Positions 1-5,646 of a stretch of 33,858 nt of DNA are shown here, piece by piece. Origin of the DNA: a virus; IMG/VR virus record IMGVR_UViG_3300001851_000241, positions 1 to 33,858 of that record; one strand, given 5' to 3'. Within the stretch, counting starts at the first letter, position 1; each line of letters opens with the position of its first letter. The translations under genes were made by a program, and so were the position numbers. The notes beneath the pieces are model-generated. The model did no database searches, had not been told where the DNA came from, and saw nothing but the letters and a program-made list of their open reading frames with translations.

Positions 1-49
1 TTGCGGTAAACTTGGTGCAGTGATCGCCAAGGTCTTCTCTCCGTCTCAT
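1..49 (-). CDS. Start of a leftward phage gene, cut by the window edge
   Basis: A minus-strand ATG at 49 opens a frame that stays open to the window edge (first residues MRRREDLGDH). It lies 16 bases past the stop of the preceding leftward gene, as expected for the next member of the operon. Only 16 codons are visible, with no clear Shine-Dalgarno sequence, so the product cannot be named and the frame may be fortuitous. Confidence 0.35.
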   Translation of the reverse strand, partial: MRRREDLGDHCTKFTA

Positions 50-65
50 CTGGTATGGGGGGCGA

Positions 66-380
66 TTAAGCGCGTGCCTGGACGCGGTGGTTAGCTTCTG
101 CCGATTGCCATTCTTGGAAGCGGGCCTTGAGGTATTCGAGCCGCACCTTCGCGAGGTTCGCATCGTGCCGCGCTTTCACCATGTCTTTGAGGTAGGCGTG
201 CCAACGGGCAGAGGCTTTGATCTGCATTTCAGCACGGTTGACGGCCACGCCTTTAACTTCGCTAGACCATTCCGCGAGGGTTGCGCTTTTCAGTTCTTCA
301 AGCAGATCGGCGGCGGCGTTCTTGTCTGCCCATGCCGTCCCAGCTTTGAATAGCTGCTCTGATAGCGGTTCGTTGCTCAT
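66..380 (-). CDS. Small phage protein, function unknown (104 aa)
   Basis: Rich in Ala, Glu, Lys and Arg and predicted almost entirely helical; residues 30-100 could form a long amphipathic helix or coiled coil. It has no signal peptide, membrane segment or cysteine pair. Its ATG overlaps the stop of the upstream HNH gene (ATGA), showing translational coupling. Proteins of this sort often sit in phage recombination operons downstream of the annealing protein, so a role with Rad52/RecB is possible, but this is inferred from position only. I do not recognise a named family. Confidence 0.75.
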   Translation of the reverse strand: MSNEPLSEQLFKAGTAWADKNAAADLLEELKSATLAEWSSEVKGVAVNRAEMQIKASARWHAYLKDMVKARHDANLAKVRLEYLKARFQEWQSAEANHRVQARA

Positions 381-745
381 CGCCGCACTACCTCTCCGCT
401 AAACGTCTTCTTGAAATCGCTGTTACGTCCGCAAGGCATCGGCCTAGAAGTCGTGCGAATGCCTAAGTGCTTGTCCTGTTGCCGCTTCGTCTTGGAGACT
501 AGCGGCTTGTCGTAATGGTCTGTCTTCCAGCGCCAGCACTTCGGGCAAACTGCAAGGCAGTTCTCCAAGCTGTTATCCTTGGAATTAGCGTCAGGATCGA
601 CGTGTTCAAAGCGCACGCCGTTCCCTAGCGATGTTTCGCAATGCCTTCCCGGATCAAGCCCAAACATTGCGCCGGAAGCCTCGCACTTCATGCCCGAGCG
701 CTTTAGCGCGTCACGCTTGGTTTGCTTAGTAAACTCGGCGCGCAT
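377..745 (-). CDS. HNH endonuclease (122 aa)
   Basis: The start is placed at 745: the upstream gene stops at 747-749, one base before, and a longer in-frame start at 811 would lie inside that gene. Cysteine pairs and histidines suit an HNH/McrA-like zinc-stabilised beta-beta-alpha nuclease: Cys near residues 20 and 36, the FEHVDPDA stretch near residue 47 supplying the first catalytic His, then CLAVCPKCWRWKTDHYD near residues 62-78. Such proteins nick or cut DNA. In phages they act in homing, packaging or recombination. Here it lies in the leftward recombination operon after the Rad52 gene. It differs from the second HNH protein at 1731-2204 and does not look like a recent duplicate. Confidence 0.8.
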   Translation of the reverse strand: MRAEFTKQTKRDALKRSGMKCEASGAMFGLDPGRHCETSLGNGVRFEHVDPDANSKDNSLENCLAVCPKCWRWKTDHYDKPLVSKTKRQQDKHLGIRTTSRPMPCGRNSDFKKTFSGEVVRR

Positions 746-746
746 G

Positions 747-944
747 TCAGAACGGCGCTTCCTCTCCGTCCTTGCGCTCTTTGCGGGGCGCAATCGTGAA
801 CTTGCCGTCAACCGGATTGGCTACGAGCGTAACGAAGAACCCGCCATCGTCGCGTTGATTGGCATAGCCGATCCGCGTTCCCAGCTTCTTCCCGTTCTTG
901 GTTTCCGTCCAAGCCGTGCAGTCCCAAAATTCATTACTCGCCAT
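747..944 (-). CDS. Small phage protein between Rad52 and HNH genes (65 aa)
   Basis: A compact, beta-rich small protein (MASNEFWDCTAWTETKNGKK at the start) with no recognised motif; the sequence suggests a small OB- or SH3-like barrel, but this is a guess. The start is supported by GGAG ten bases upstream, inside GGAGTAACGA, a block that recurs before the leftward gene starting at 9522. The Rad52 stop codon lies inside the same block, so the two genes are probably translationally coupled. Position suggests an accessory role in recombination or single-strand binding. Confidence 0.75.
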   Translation of the reverse strand: MASNEFWDCTAWTETKNGKKLGTRIGYANQRDDGGFFVTLVANPVDGKFTIAPRKERKDGEEAPF

Positions 945-951
945 TGTGTCG

Positions 952-1728
952 TTACTCCGCTGCGATGGTTACAGGTTGGGTGAGGTCGTAGCGTCGCTGA
1001 TCTGCATAGCGCTCTGTCTCATCGTGTAAATCGGGGTTGGCCCTGCGAAGGGCGGTAACTTGGTCGCCGTTATCGGCCCAAAGCTTTGTCAGCGTTTGTT
1101 CGTCCCGGCAGGCGTCGATTGCGGTACGCATGGATTCCGCCCACGCCGAATAGTTGGGCTTAGGAGGTGTTAGTTTCATGCCGGGAACGGCAATGGTGAG
1201 GCTCTTGCGCTTTAGGAATATCTCAACCTTGGACGGCTCTTTGGCGGGCGGCTGAAATGGCGTCGTGGTCTTTGGCGCAGCTTTCGGCGTATCGTCCACA
1301 ACACCGGCTTGCTCTTTGTCGTACAACGCAAGGCCGAACGGATTGCCGAACGTCATAAGGGCGCGTTTTGCAGCATCGCTCTCAGCTTCTTTTAGGGCGC
1401 TCTCGTACGCATCCCCTATGTTCTTTGAGACGCCAGAGCCGTAACCGCTACCCATTCGCAATATAACGGTATCACCAGCCCTCACAGTTACGCGCACCTG
1501 CGCCATAAAGGCGACGTACCATTTCCCGTCTTTCTCGTATGGGTCACCAAGCTTGACCATCGAAACGGTTTCGCGGTCCCAAGCGTCAAAGCCAAAAATT
1601 CGGTTAGCTTCAGAGATTGCAAACCACGATTCGATGTAACTCAGTTCACGCCCCGCCTGCGTGCGCGTCTTTACGCTGCTTCTGGCAAGCGGGGATTGCA
1701 GTGCAGATTTTTGCACGTCCGTAAACAT
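952..1728 (-). CDS. Rad52/Rad22-family single-strand DNA annealing protein (258 aa)
   Basis: The N-terminal ~150 residues match the Rad52 annealing fold: the RELSYIESWFAISEANRIFG segment (residues 28-47), FDAWDRETV just after it, a beta-rich middle (GKWYVAFMAQVRVTVRAGDT) and the helix ESALKEAESDAAKRALMTFG ending in NPFGLALYDK. The C-terminal ~100 residues are Pro/Lys-rich and poorly conserved, normal for phage relatives. Such proteins form rings that coat single-stranded DNA and anneal complementary strands, working with an exonuclease that makes the tail; the RecB-like nuclease at 2204-2935 is the obvious partner. A GGAGG lies 11 bases before the ATG. The HNH gene between the two partners probably entered later. 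Confidence 0.88.
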   Translation of the reverse strand: MFTDVQKSALQSPLARSSVKTRTQAGRELSYIESWFAISEANRIFGFDAWDRETVSMVKLGDPYEKDGKWYVAFMAQVRVTVRAGDTVILRMGSGYGSGVSKNIGDAYESALKEAESDAAKRALMTFGNPFGLALYDKEQAGVVDDTPKAAPKTTTPFQPPAKEPSKVEIFLKRKSLTIAVPGMKLTPPKPNYSAWAESMRTAIDACRDEQTLTKLWADNGDQVTALRRANPDLHDETERYADQRRYDLTQPVTIAAE

Positions 1729-1730
1729 CT

Positions 1731-2204
1731 CTAGATGTGCCTCCAGTTTTCACGATTAACGATCTTTCCGATCTGCCCGCGCGCAACATTGAACAAGCCA
1801 GCCAGATAGGCTTGTGTTGCGCCGCATGAGGCCAAGCGGCGTATCTCAAGGACTTGCTCTTCAGTAAGTTTGCTCAATGGGTGCTTTGTTCCGCGCCGAT
1901 CTGGAGCCCGGCCACGCTCGAATTTGTCGCGAGTATTATCGGCAGGAGTTCCGACCGTAAGGTGAATTGGGTTCACGCATTGCGGGTTGTCGCACTTGTG
2001 GCGAACAACCATGCCGTCCGGTGGCACGGTATATAAGTGCTCGTAAATCCATCGGTGCGCCTTAACAATCTGCCCATTGACTGAGAAATGACCGTATCGG
2101 CCATCCGGCTTGTTTCCGATCCATATCCAACAGTCGCCAGCGGCTTTGCCGACCTGGACATGCGTCATAAAGCGGACGAACGTCGCGGCATGTGCGGCAA
2201 TCAT
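1731..2204 (-). CDS. HNH homing-type endonuclease (157 aa)
   Basis: N-terminal half shows the phage HNH_3-type pattern: GDCWIWIGNKPDGRYGHF near residues 23-40, the first His in KAHRWIYEHL, then VVRHKCDNPQCVNPIHL with catalytic His/Asn and paired Cys (residues ~66-82). The C-terminal part (KLTEEQVLEIRRLASCGATQ and beyond) is a helix-turn-helix-like DNA-binding tail typical of free-standing homing nucleases. Its ATG overlaps the stop of the upstream nuclease gene as TAATG. It sits exactly between a recombination nuclease gene and its annealing partner, the usual behaviour of a mobile homing gene. The full domain set suggests it is intact. Confidence 0.87.
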   Translation of the reverse strand: MIAAHAATFVRFMTHVQVGKAAGDCWIWIGNKPDGRYGHFSVNGQIVKAHRWIYEHLYTVPPDGMVVRHKCDNPQCVNPIHLTVGTPADNTRDKFERGRAPDRRGTKHPLSKLTEEQVLEIRRLASCGATQAYLAGLFNVARGQIGKIVNRENWRHI

Positions 2205-2935
2205 TACGCGGCCTCCACAGCCAGTTTGTAAGTCTCAGGTGACCAGCGAAAGTTTTCTCGATCCAAGGCAAAGAAGCGCATGGCGTCCCTGCCATCCTCA
2301 GACCGGCTCAGAAGGTGACGGACAGATCGGGCGGCGCGTTCAAGGTCGCGCAGATGCATCGCGGAATCGTCGGCGCTTAGGTCATAGAGCGCAAACTTCT
2401 TTGCGGTCACATACAACACCTTCCACGGGCGCTTTTTCGCCGTGGAATACAGCGCCACTTGCCGCGCGTGGTCGGCTTTAATGGCCGAAGGGCAAGCCTT
2501 GGTGGTCTTGAGGTCCAGGCCATATTCGTTCCACTCGTAATCGGTAGACCCGATGATAGGAACTTCAACGCCGTTTGCGTAGTATTCCAGGCGAAGCTGG
2601 CGCGCATTGGGCGGCGGAAAATCCTTAAGAGCCTCTATTGCCTGCAATAGCATCGGCTCAAGATTGGCCCGCTCTGTGTCGTGTTCTGCGTCTACAACGC
2701 CACCTGTCTCTGTGGCGAATTTCTGCCACGCCGCTTGAATGGCAAGTTCAGGGTCGCGCTGATATAGCCAGTGGTCTAGTCCCGCCTCTACCGCCGTTCC
2801 ACGGGCCGCTGCGGGGCCGAAATCGTCCTCCCATCCGAGCAGATATTTACCTACCCACAGAGCCGGGTTAACCGCGTAATTGTTCAGTGATGAAGGGCTT
2901 AGATGTTTGATGCCGTGGCGTTCAAACGGGTTCAT
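2204..2935 (-). CDS. RecB-like PD-(D/E)XK exonuclease (243 aa)
   Basis: PD-(D/E)XK (RecB/Cas4-type) signatures are visible in order: RGTAVEAGLDHWL near residues 45-57, a strand with IIGSTDYEW (residues ~126-134) supplying the first Asp, GLDLKTTK (residues ~138-145) supplying the second Asp and the catalytic Lys, and HARQVALYS (residues ~156-164), the QxxxY motif of the RecB group. No Cas4 iron-sulphur cysteine cluster is visible. Such phage enzymes resect duplex ends to give a single-stranded tail for an annealing protein, here the Rad52-family gene downstream. The gene overlaps its upstream neighbour by four bases and its downstream neighbour by one, so the operon is tightly coupled. Confidence 0.85.
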   Translation of the reverse strand: MNPFERHGIKHLSPSSLNNYAVNPALWVGKYLLGWEDDFGPAAARGTAVEAGLDHWLYQRDPELAIQAAWQKFATETGGVVDAEHDTERANLEPMLLQAIEALKDFPPPNARQLRLEYYANGVEVPIIGSTDYEWNEYGLDLKTTKACPSAIKADHARQVALYSTAKKRPWKVLYVTAKKFALYDLSADDSAMHLRDLERAARSVRHLLSRSEDGRDAMRFFALDRENFRWSPETYKLAVEAA

Positions 2936-3168
2936 TCTGCAGCCTCTAGCTTGCCTTCCATCTTCCCCACCATTTCGGCCAGTTCGTCCGAAAGATCGGA
3001 AAGGAATGATGCATAATGGCGTGCAACGGCGGGATGCCTCCCGGCCAATTCCTTCAGATGCCCGATAGCGCTCGAAAGCGAGTGGATGGTCCCGCCAAAT
3101 TCCATGGCAGCCGTACCGTTCTCACAATACTGATCGCGCAGTTCGCGTGCCGCTGTTCTGACGTTCAT
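2932..3168 (-). CDS. Small helical phage protein (78 aa)
   Basis: Translation is taken from the ATG at 3168, which overlaps the upstream stop as ATGA; a longer in-frame start at 3246 would run back through the upstream gene. The protein is helical, Ala/Glu/Leu-rich, and its last third (a run of Leu, Ser and Glu, then MVGKMEGKLEAAE) could form a short coiled coil. There is no known motif. It precedes the RecB-like nuclease and overlaps it by four bases, so it is a co-translated early protein. Confidence 0.7.
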   Translation of the reverse strand: MNVRTAARELRDQYCENGTAAMEFGGTIHSLSSAIGHLKELAGRHPAVARHYASFLSDLSDELAEMVGKMEGKLEAAE

Positions 3169-3323
3169 ATTCCCACGCTCCAAAATCCTAGTGCGACCAT
3201 TCCGAGGCACAAAAGCGCGACAACCGCATATCTCGCCATATCCCAAGGCTTATCTTGGGAGGGGAGAGGGGCGTGGTAATCTTCAACAAATTCGTGATGC
3301 CACATGTCGATTTTGCCGCGCAT
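3165..3323 (-). CDS. Small membrane protein with one C-terminal TM helix (52 aa)
   Basis: I chose the ATG at 3323 because TGGGAGG sits five bases upstream. The in-frame ATG at 3395 also overlaps the preceding stop but lacks a ribosome-binding site. The protein has a soluble N-terminal ~28 residues (MRGKIDMWHHEFVEDYHAPL) and one hydrophobic segment near the C-terminus (MARYAVVALLCLGMVALGFW). Topology is probably single-pass. Such tiny early membrane proteins in phages may act in superinfection exclusion or host takeover, but no family is recognised. The stop overlaps the next ATG as ATGA. Confidence 0.6.
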   Translation of the reverse strand: MRGKIDMWHHEFVEDYHAPLPSQDKPWDMARYAVVALLCLGMVALGFWSVGI

Positions 3324-3391
3324 TAGTGCCTCCCAAATATCCACGCTATGAACACTGCAAACACGATGCAGCAGAGGGTTTCTTTCGCCGC
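3323..3391 (-). pseudogene. Micro-ORF for a transmembrane peptide, apparently off frame by one base
   Basis: Directly after the TGA of the 122-aa gene and in the same frame lie 22 sense codons encoding AAKETLCCIVFAVFIAWIFG plus RH, a near-perfect membrane helix, ending in TAA that overlaps the next ATG (TAATG). The ATG at 3395 that should start it is in another frame. Removing one G from the GCGGCG at its start would give an intact 23-residue membrane peptide with ATGA and TAATG couplings. This may be a one-base frameshift, a sequencing error, or a TGA read-through extension. Confidence 0.35.
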
Positions 3392-3760
3392 TCATGAGCG
3401 GAACAGGTATTCTTCGCGCCAAGTTCCATCCGGGCTCAGAACGATGGTGCTAAGGTAATCGCCGGATGGCTCGCGTTCGTCGTAGCCGTCTGCAGCATGT
3501 TCACGGGCCTCGTGCGCGGTGCCGTACCAATCGACGCGCGTTCCGCTGAATTGGTCCTTGAACACGTTCAGGAACACATCGCCGGTATTGCCTGAGAGCC
3601 ACTTGAGGCTGTCTGCCGTCGTGTTGGCGGCTTTCACCATCGCGGCAATACGGGTAGCGCGCACTTCAGCTTCAGAGCGAAGGTTTGCAGCAGCAGAGGC
3701 TAAGCGCGGCGAAACCGTATCTGACAGGCGGGAAAGAGTGAGGCTAAGTTTGGAGGACAT
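3392..3760 (-). CDS. Early phage protein, function unknown (122 aa)
   Basis: The N-terminal ~50 residues are helical and Ser/Ala-rich (MSSKLSLTLSRLSDTVSPRL at the start); the C-terminal half is mixed and acidic, ending REEYLFRS. There is no signal peptide or known motif. The ATG overlaps the TAA of the upstream 54-aa gene (TAATG), so it is co-translated as the second gene of the leftward early operon. Proteins expressed first from an early promoter often modulate host or phage gene expression; that is only positional inference. Confidence 0.72.
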   Translation of the reverse strand: MSSKLSLTLSRLSDTVSPRLASAAANLRSEAEVRATRIAAMVKAANTTADSLKWLSGNTGDVFLNVFKDQFSGTRVDWYGTAHEAREHAADGYDEREPSGDYLSTIVLSPDGTWREEYLFRS

Positions 3761-3924
3761 TAGCGGGCCTCCGCTTTGGCGATGGCGGCGCGAACCAACT
3801 TCAACCCGCCCTCAATCGTCGTGATTGCCGTGCGCTTCGGAGCGCCGGTTTCCAGGTCAATCTTGGCGTTGAGCAGATAGCCCTCCGCGGACTTCAGTGC
3901 GGCAAGTAGTTCGGCGGTAGCCAT
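3760..3924 (-). CDS. First gene of the leftward early operon, small helical protein (54 aa)
   Basis: This short gene reads MATAELLAALKSAEGYLLNA at its start and is predicted to be one or two helices, ending AIAKAEAR. GGGAG lies eight bases upstream of the ATG. Its TAA overlaps the next start as TAATG. As the promoter-proximal gene behind two repressor operators, it holds the position of lambda N, but it is not Arg-rich and does not look like an N-type antiterminator. Its 5' leader is strikingly similar to that of the second leftward cluster (start 10136). Confidence 0.72.
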   Translation of the reverse strand: MATAELLAALKSAEGYLLNAKIDLETGAPKRTAITTIEGGLKLVRAAIAKAEAR

Positions 3925-3951
3925 TGTCCGTCTCCCTGTTTGGTGAGATGG

Positions 3952-3980
3952 ACTTTCGCATATAGCGAAACACCTGTCCA
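3952..3980 (-). promoter_or_regulatory. Putative leftward early promoter (pL-like)
   Basis: On the minus strand TGGACA (3980-3975, five of six to the -35 consensus) is followed after 17 bases by GAAAGT (3957-3952), a weak -10. Operator O1 fills the spacer and overlaps the -10, so bound repressor would block polymerase. Predicted transcription would begin about 20 bases before the first gene. The weak -10 keeps the call tentative. Confidence 0.4.
3954..3970. promoter_or_regulatory. Repressor operator O1 (left)
   Basis: A perfect inverted repeat TTTCGC-ATATA-GCGAAA of 17 bp. The same half-sites with a five-base centre recur at 3988-4004 and 4443-4459, all around the repressor/cro gene pair. 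This is the arrangement expected for binding sites of the XRE repressor encoded at 4056-4373. Confidence 0.8.
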
Positions 3981-3987
3981 GAACTAT

Positions 3988-4004
3988 TTTCGCGCAATGC
4001 GAAA
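3988..4004. promoter_or_regulatory. Repressor operator O2 (left)
   Basis: A perfect inverted repeat TTTCGC-GCAAT-GCGAAA, extendable by one A:T pair on each side. Its centre lies 34 bp from the centre of O1, about three helical turns, which would allow cooperative binding of two repressor dimers on one face of the DNA. It lies just upstream of the proposed leftward promoter. Confidence 0.8.
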
Positions 4005-4055
4005 AATAATTGCAGCCGGACGCAAGCCCAGCCTACCGGCAGCTATAGAGGGGTA

Positions 4056-4373
4056 TTAGCCGTTAGAGGCTTTCTTCACGAAGCCCTGCAGGACGCGCAC
4101 AGCGGTTTCCCGCTCAGTCGGGGCTATCTGGTCCCATATGGACCATATGGAGTTTGGCGCGGTCGGATCGCGCATTAAAAGGTCTGCGGGCGTGCAGTTA
4201 TAGGCTTCGGCCATTGCCTCCAGGTGGTCCTGGTTAAACCGGCGCTTACCCTTCTCTAGGTCACTGAGGTAACCGACAGACATGCCCAGCCGGTCGGCGG
4301 CGGCTTCAAGGTTTAGGTTGTTGTGCTTACGCCACTCTCGGGCAAACCATCTGAATTTTTGCTTTTTCGCCAT
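4056..4373 (-). CDS. XRE-family phage repressor, short CI-type (105 aa)
   Basis: The ATG at 4373 (MAKKQKFRWFAREWRK) is chosen over an in-frame start at 4514, which would run back through the operators and the divergent cro start. Residues ~17-62 are a classic XRE helix-turn-helix: LNLEAAADRLGMSVGYLSDLEKG, the recognition helix being SVGYLSDLEKG, then a helix ending NCTPADLLM. The C-terminal ~40 residues lack a LexA/CI-type peptidase domain, so induction would not be by RecA-stimulated self-cleavage. It is read away from cro, with operators on both sides as for lambda cI. It probably maintains lysogeny. Confidence 0.85.
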   Translation of the reverse strand: MAKKQKFRWFAREWRKHNNLNLEAAADRLGMSVGYLSDLEKGKRRFNQDHLEAMAEAYNCTPADLLMRDPTAPNSIWSIWDQIAPTERETAVRVLQGFVKKASNG

Positions 4374-4432
4374 ACGCCAAGGATGACTCGCCGGGGTCCG
4401 GCACGTCCCAACGCACATAGCGGAAAAAAGTC

Positions 4433-4461
4433 TTGCGTTGTGTTTCGCAGTATGCGAAATT
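4433..4461 (+). promoter_or_regulatory. Putative rightward early promoter (pR-like)
   Basis: TTGCGT (4433-4438) and GAAATT (4456-4461) are separated by 17 bases, and operator O3 lies in the spacer, the same geometry as the proposed leftward promoter. A start about seven bases past the -10 would fall on the cro ATG itself. That fits the absence of a Shine-Dalgarno sequence before cro and suggests a leaderless message. Box matches are weak. Confidence 0.4.
4443..4459. promoter_or_regulatory. Repressor operator O3 (right)
   Basis: A perfect inverted repeat TTTCGC-AGTAT-GCGAAA between the divergent repressor and cro genes. It shares half-sites and spacing with O1 and O2. Binding here would block rightward early transcription and could act in autoregulation of the repressor gene. 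Confidence 0.82.
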
Positions 4462-4476
4462 TCGCTCATGTCGAAA
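4460..4476. promoter_or_regulatory. Degenerate operator O4 covering the cro start codon
   Basis: TTTCGC-TCATG-TCGAAA directly abuts O3 and matches the operator half-sites at 11 of 12 positions. The central five bases contain the cro ATG (4468-4470). A weaker site in tandem with a strong one is typical of graded repressor/Cro occupancy. Confidence 0.55.
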
Positions 4477-4662
4477 CGCTTCACACCACCGTCCGACGTG
4501 ACGAAATTCGCCAAGCTCTTGTCCTCAAAGGTGGATTTGAGCGCTGGCTACGCATGCGACTTGGCACGGAAAAACCGCACGCCGTCGCTCGAAAAAGCAA
4601 TCGAGTTTGAGGACGCATACGGCATCCCGCCACGGTTCTGGATCGAGCGGAGGACCGCGTGA
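4468..4662 (+). CDS. Cro-like HTH regulator (64 aa)
   Basis: The start at ATG 4468 (MSKRFTPPSD) is preferred because an in-frame start at 4438 would sit upstream of operators and promoter. Residues ~11-60 form a small helix-turn-helix: VTKFAKLLSSKVDLSAGYAC, then DLARKNRTPSLEKAIEFEDA, ending IPPRFWIERRTA. This resembles Cro/YdaS-type phage regulators that bind the same operators as the divergent repressor and favour lytic growth. There is no Shine-Dalgarno sequence, so translation may be leaderless. The stop overlaps a GTG (4659) whose frame stays open but has shadow-like composition. Confidence 0.78.
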   Translation: MSKRFTPPSDVTKFAKLLSSKVDLSAGYACDLARKNRTPSLEKAIEFEDAYGIPPRFWIERRTA

Positions 4663-4663
4663 C

Positions 4664-4870
4664 CTACTCTGGCGGCGGCATCTTCTCCGGATTGCACAGC
4701 CCGCAAATGCGGCAGTGCCGTAGCACGTACCCAACGGCCTCGCGGTCGCCTCTCCGTGTCGCAAGCCGTAAATCCCGGCTTACTCGCTTCTCCCAGCAAG
4801 CTTTGGCCCCTAGCGGGTCCTTTGCCTTTGCATGGTCTAACCGGAACGCCTCTAAAGAACTCGCCCGCAC
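4664..4870 (-). CDS. Possible small Cys-rich protein on the opposite strand (68 aa)
   Basis: A minus-strand GTG-started frame with protein-like composition: LEAFRLDHAKAKDPLGAKAC, then WEKRVSRDLRLATRRGDREA and a C-terminal HCRICGLCNPEK resembling half a zinc knuckle. The plus-strand frame across the same bases is Ser/Arg-rich and looks like a shadow. No good ribosome-binding site is seen, and the gene would run against the surrounding rightward operon. It could be a moron or a decayed gene. I do not recognise a family. Confidence 0.35.
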   Translation of the reverse strand: MRASSLEAFRLDHAKAKDPLGAKACWEKRVSRDLRLATRRGDREAVGYVLRHCRICGLCNPEKMPPPE

Positions 4871-5105
4871 CCGCCGCGATAGCTATGGCCGGAATGTTCC
4901 AACAGCCCCCCTGACGCAGCGTTCCGGTCATAGCGCCCCCTTTATGAGAGAGCGGCGTGGAAGGACACGCGCGGTATGCGTTGCTGGCCTGTTCAGCACT
5001 GAGCTTGGACAGTCGAAAAGAGTTGCTAGCGCTCAATGCAAAGCCAGTAGCCGGTATCAAGCTAAGCCTCATGTCGTTTTGCCCGCAATTGATAGCGCTG
5101 AAACA
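4871..5105. other. Stretch without a convincing gene between cro and the next HTH gene
   Basis: Long frames cross this stretch on both strands (plus from 4659, minus from 5072), but neither shows clear protein-like composition. On the minus strand AAAGGGGGCGCT precedes an ATG at 4946, a good ribosome-binding site. That frame (MTGTLRQGGC...) differs from the one at 4664-4870, so the two could be pieces of one frameshifted gene. No terminator with a T-tract is visible. Confidence 0.35.
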
Positions 5106-5465
5106 ATGGTGAGTTCACTCGGGAAAACTGACCGAACATTTCGGGGAGATTTTCGGAATATCTCTGTACGTCCCGCTGAGCGGGAAAACCAAGACTGGCT
5201 CAAGGAGCAAGCGCGCCGGTACTCGGCAAAGGAGGGCGCAGAGCTTGCGGGCACGTCGGAGCGGGCATTCGAGAACTTCCGTCAAGGCCGCAATAAAATC
5301 AGCTTCGACAACATGGTTAATTGGGCGCGGAACGATCCGGAATTTCTGGCGGCATTCGTCCAGCATTGCGGCGGTCAACTGAATTATCCGCCCGAGATCG
5401 TCGCGGCAATAACGAAACTCGCGCGCTGGCAAGAAAACGAAAATTCCATGCGGGGGCTGGATTGA
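5106..5465 (+). CDS. Early HTH DNA-binding protein, possible CII-like activator (119 aa)
   Basis: The start is set at ATG 5106; a much longer in-frame extension to 4659 has shadow-like composition. Residues ~25-70 hold a helix-turn-helix: ENQDWLKEQARRYSAKEGAE, then LAGTSERAFENFRQGRNKIS, with TSERAFENFRQG as recognition helix, followed by FDNMVNWARNDPEF. Position two genes after cro is that of lambda cII, but no sequence relation to CII can be claimed. It may activate or repress phage promoters. The first codons contain a perfect hairpin (TCCCGC/GCGGGA, 5171-5185) that could affect translation. The stop overlaps the next start as TGATG. Confidence 0.72.
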   Translation: MVSSLGKTDRTFRGDFRNISVRPAERENQDWLKEQARRYSAKEGAELAGTSERAFENFRQGRNKISFDNMVNWARNDPEFLAAFVQHCGGQLNYPPEIVAAITKLARWQENENSMRGLD

Positions 5466-5623
5466 TGATCTCCGCCGCCACTCGCATAGCCCGCAAGTCC
5501 CGCGAACTCCACGCCGCCTTAGAGCGCGATGTCCAGCACATGAACGCCCTCAAATCCATCGACACCCAACCCGATAAATCAGATAGACGCAAATCGTCTT
5601 TCCAAGACCGAATTAATTCCTAG
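5465..5623 (+). CDS. Small basic helical protein (52 aa)
   Basis: It begins MISAATRIARKSRELHAALE, helical and basic, followed by a polar tail ending FQDRINS. Its ATG overlaps the upstream TGA (TGATG), which decides the start; the same frame stays open further upstream but there overlaps the HTH gene. No family recognised. Coupling suggests it works with, or is dosed alongside, the preceding regulator. Confidence 0.65.
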   Translation: MISAATRIARKSRELHAALERDVQHMNALKSIDTQPDKSDRRKSSFQDRINS

Positions 5624-5646
5624 CCCACACCTAGAGGGGGAGAGAC

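Noticed and set aside
5171-5185. TCCCGC/GCGGGA hairpin as an intrinsic terminator
   Set aside because: It lies inside coding sequence and is followed by A residues, not a T-tract.
4659-5465. A continuous 268-codon rightward frame from a GTG overlapping the cro stop
   Set aside because: The first ~150 codons are Ser/Arg-rich without hydrophobic cores or motifs; only the part from 5106 looks like protein. I annotate the shorter gene.
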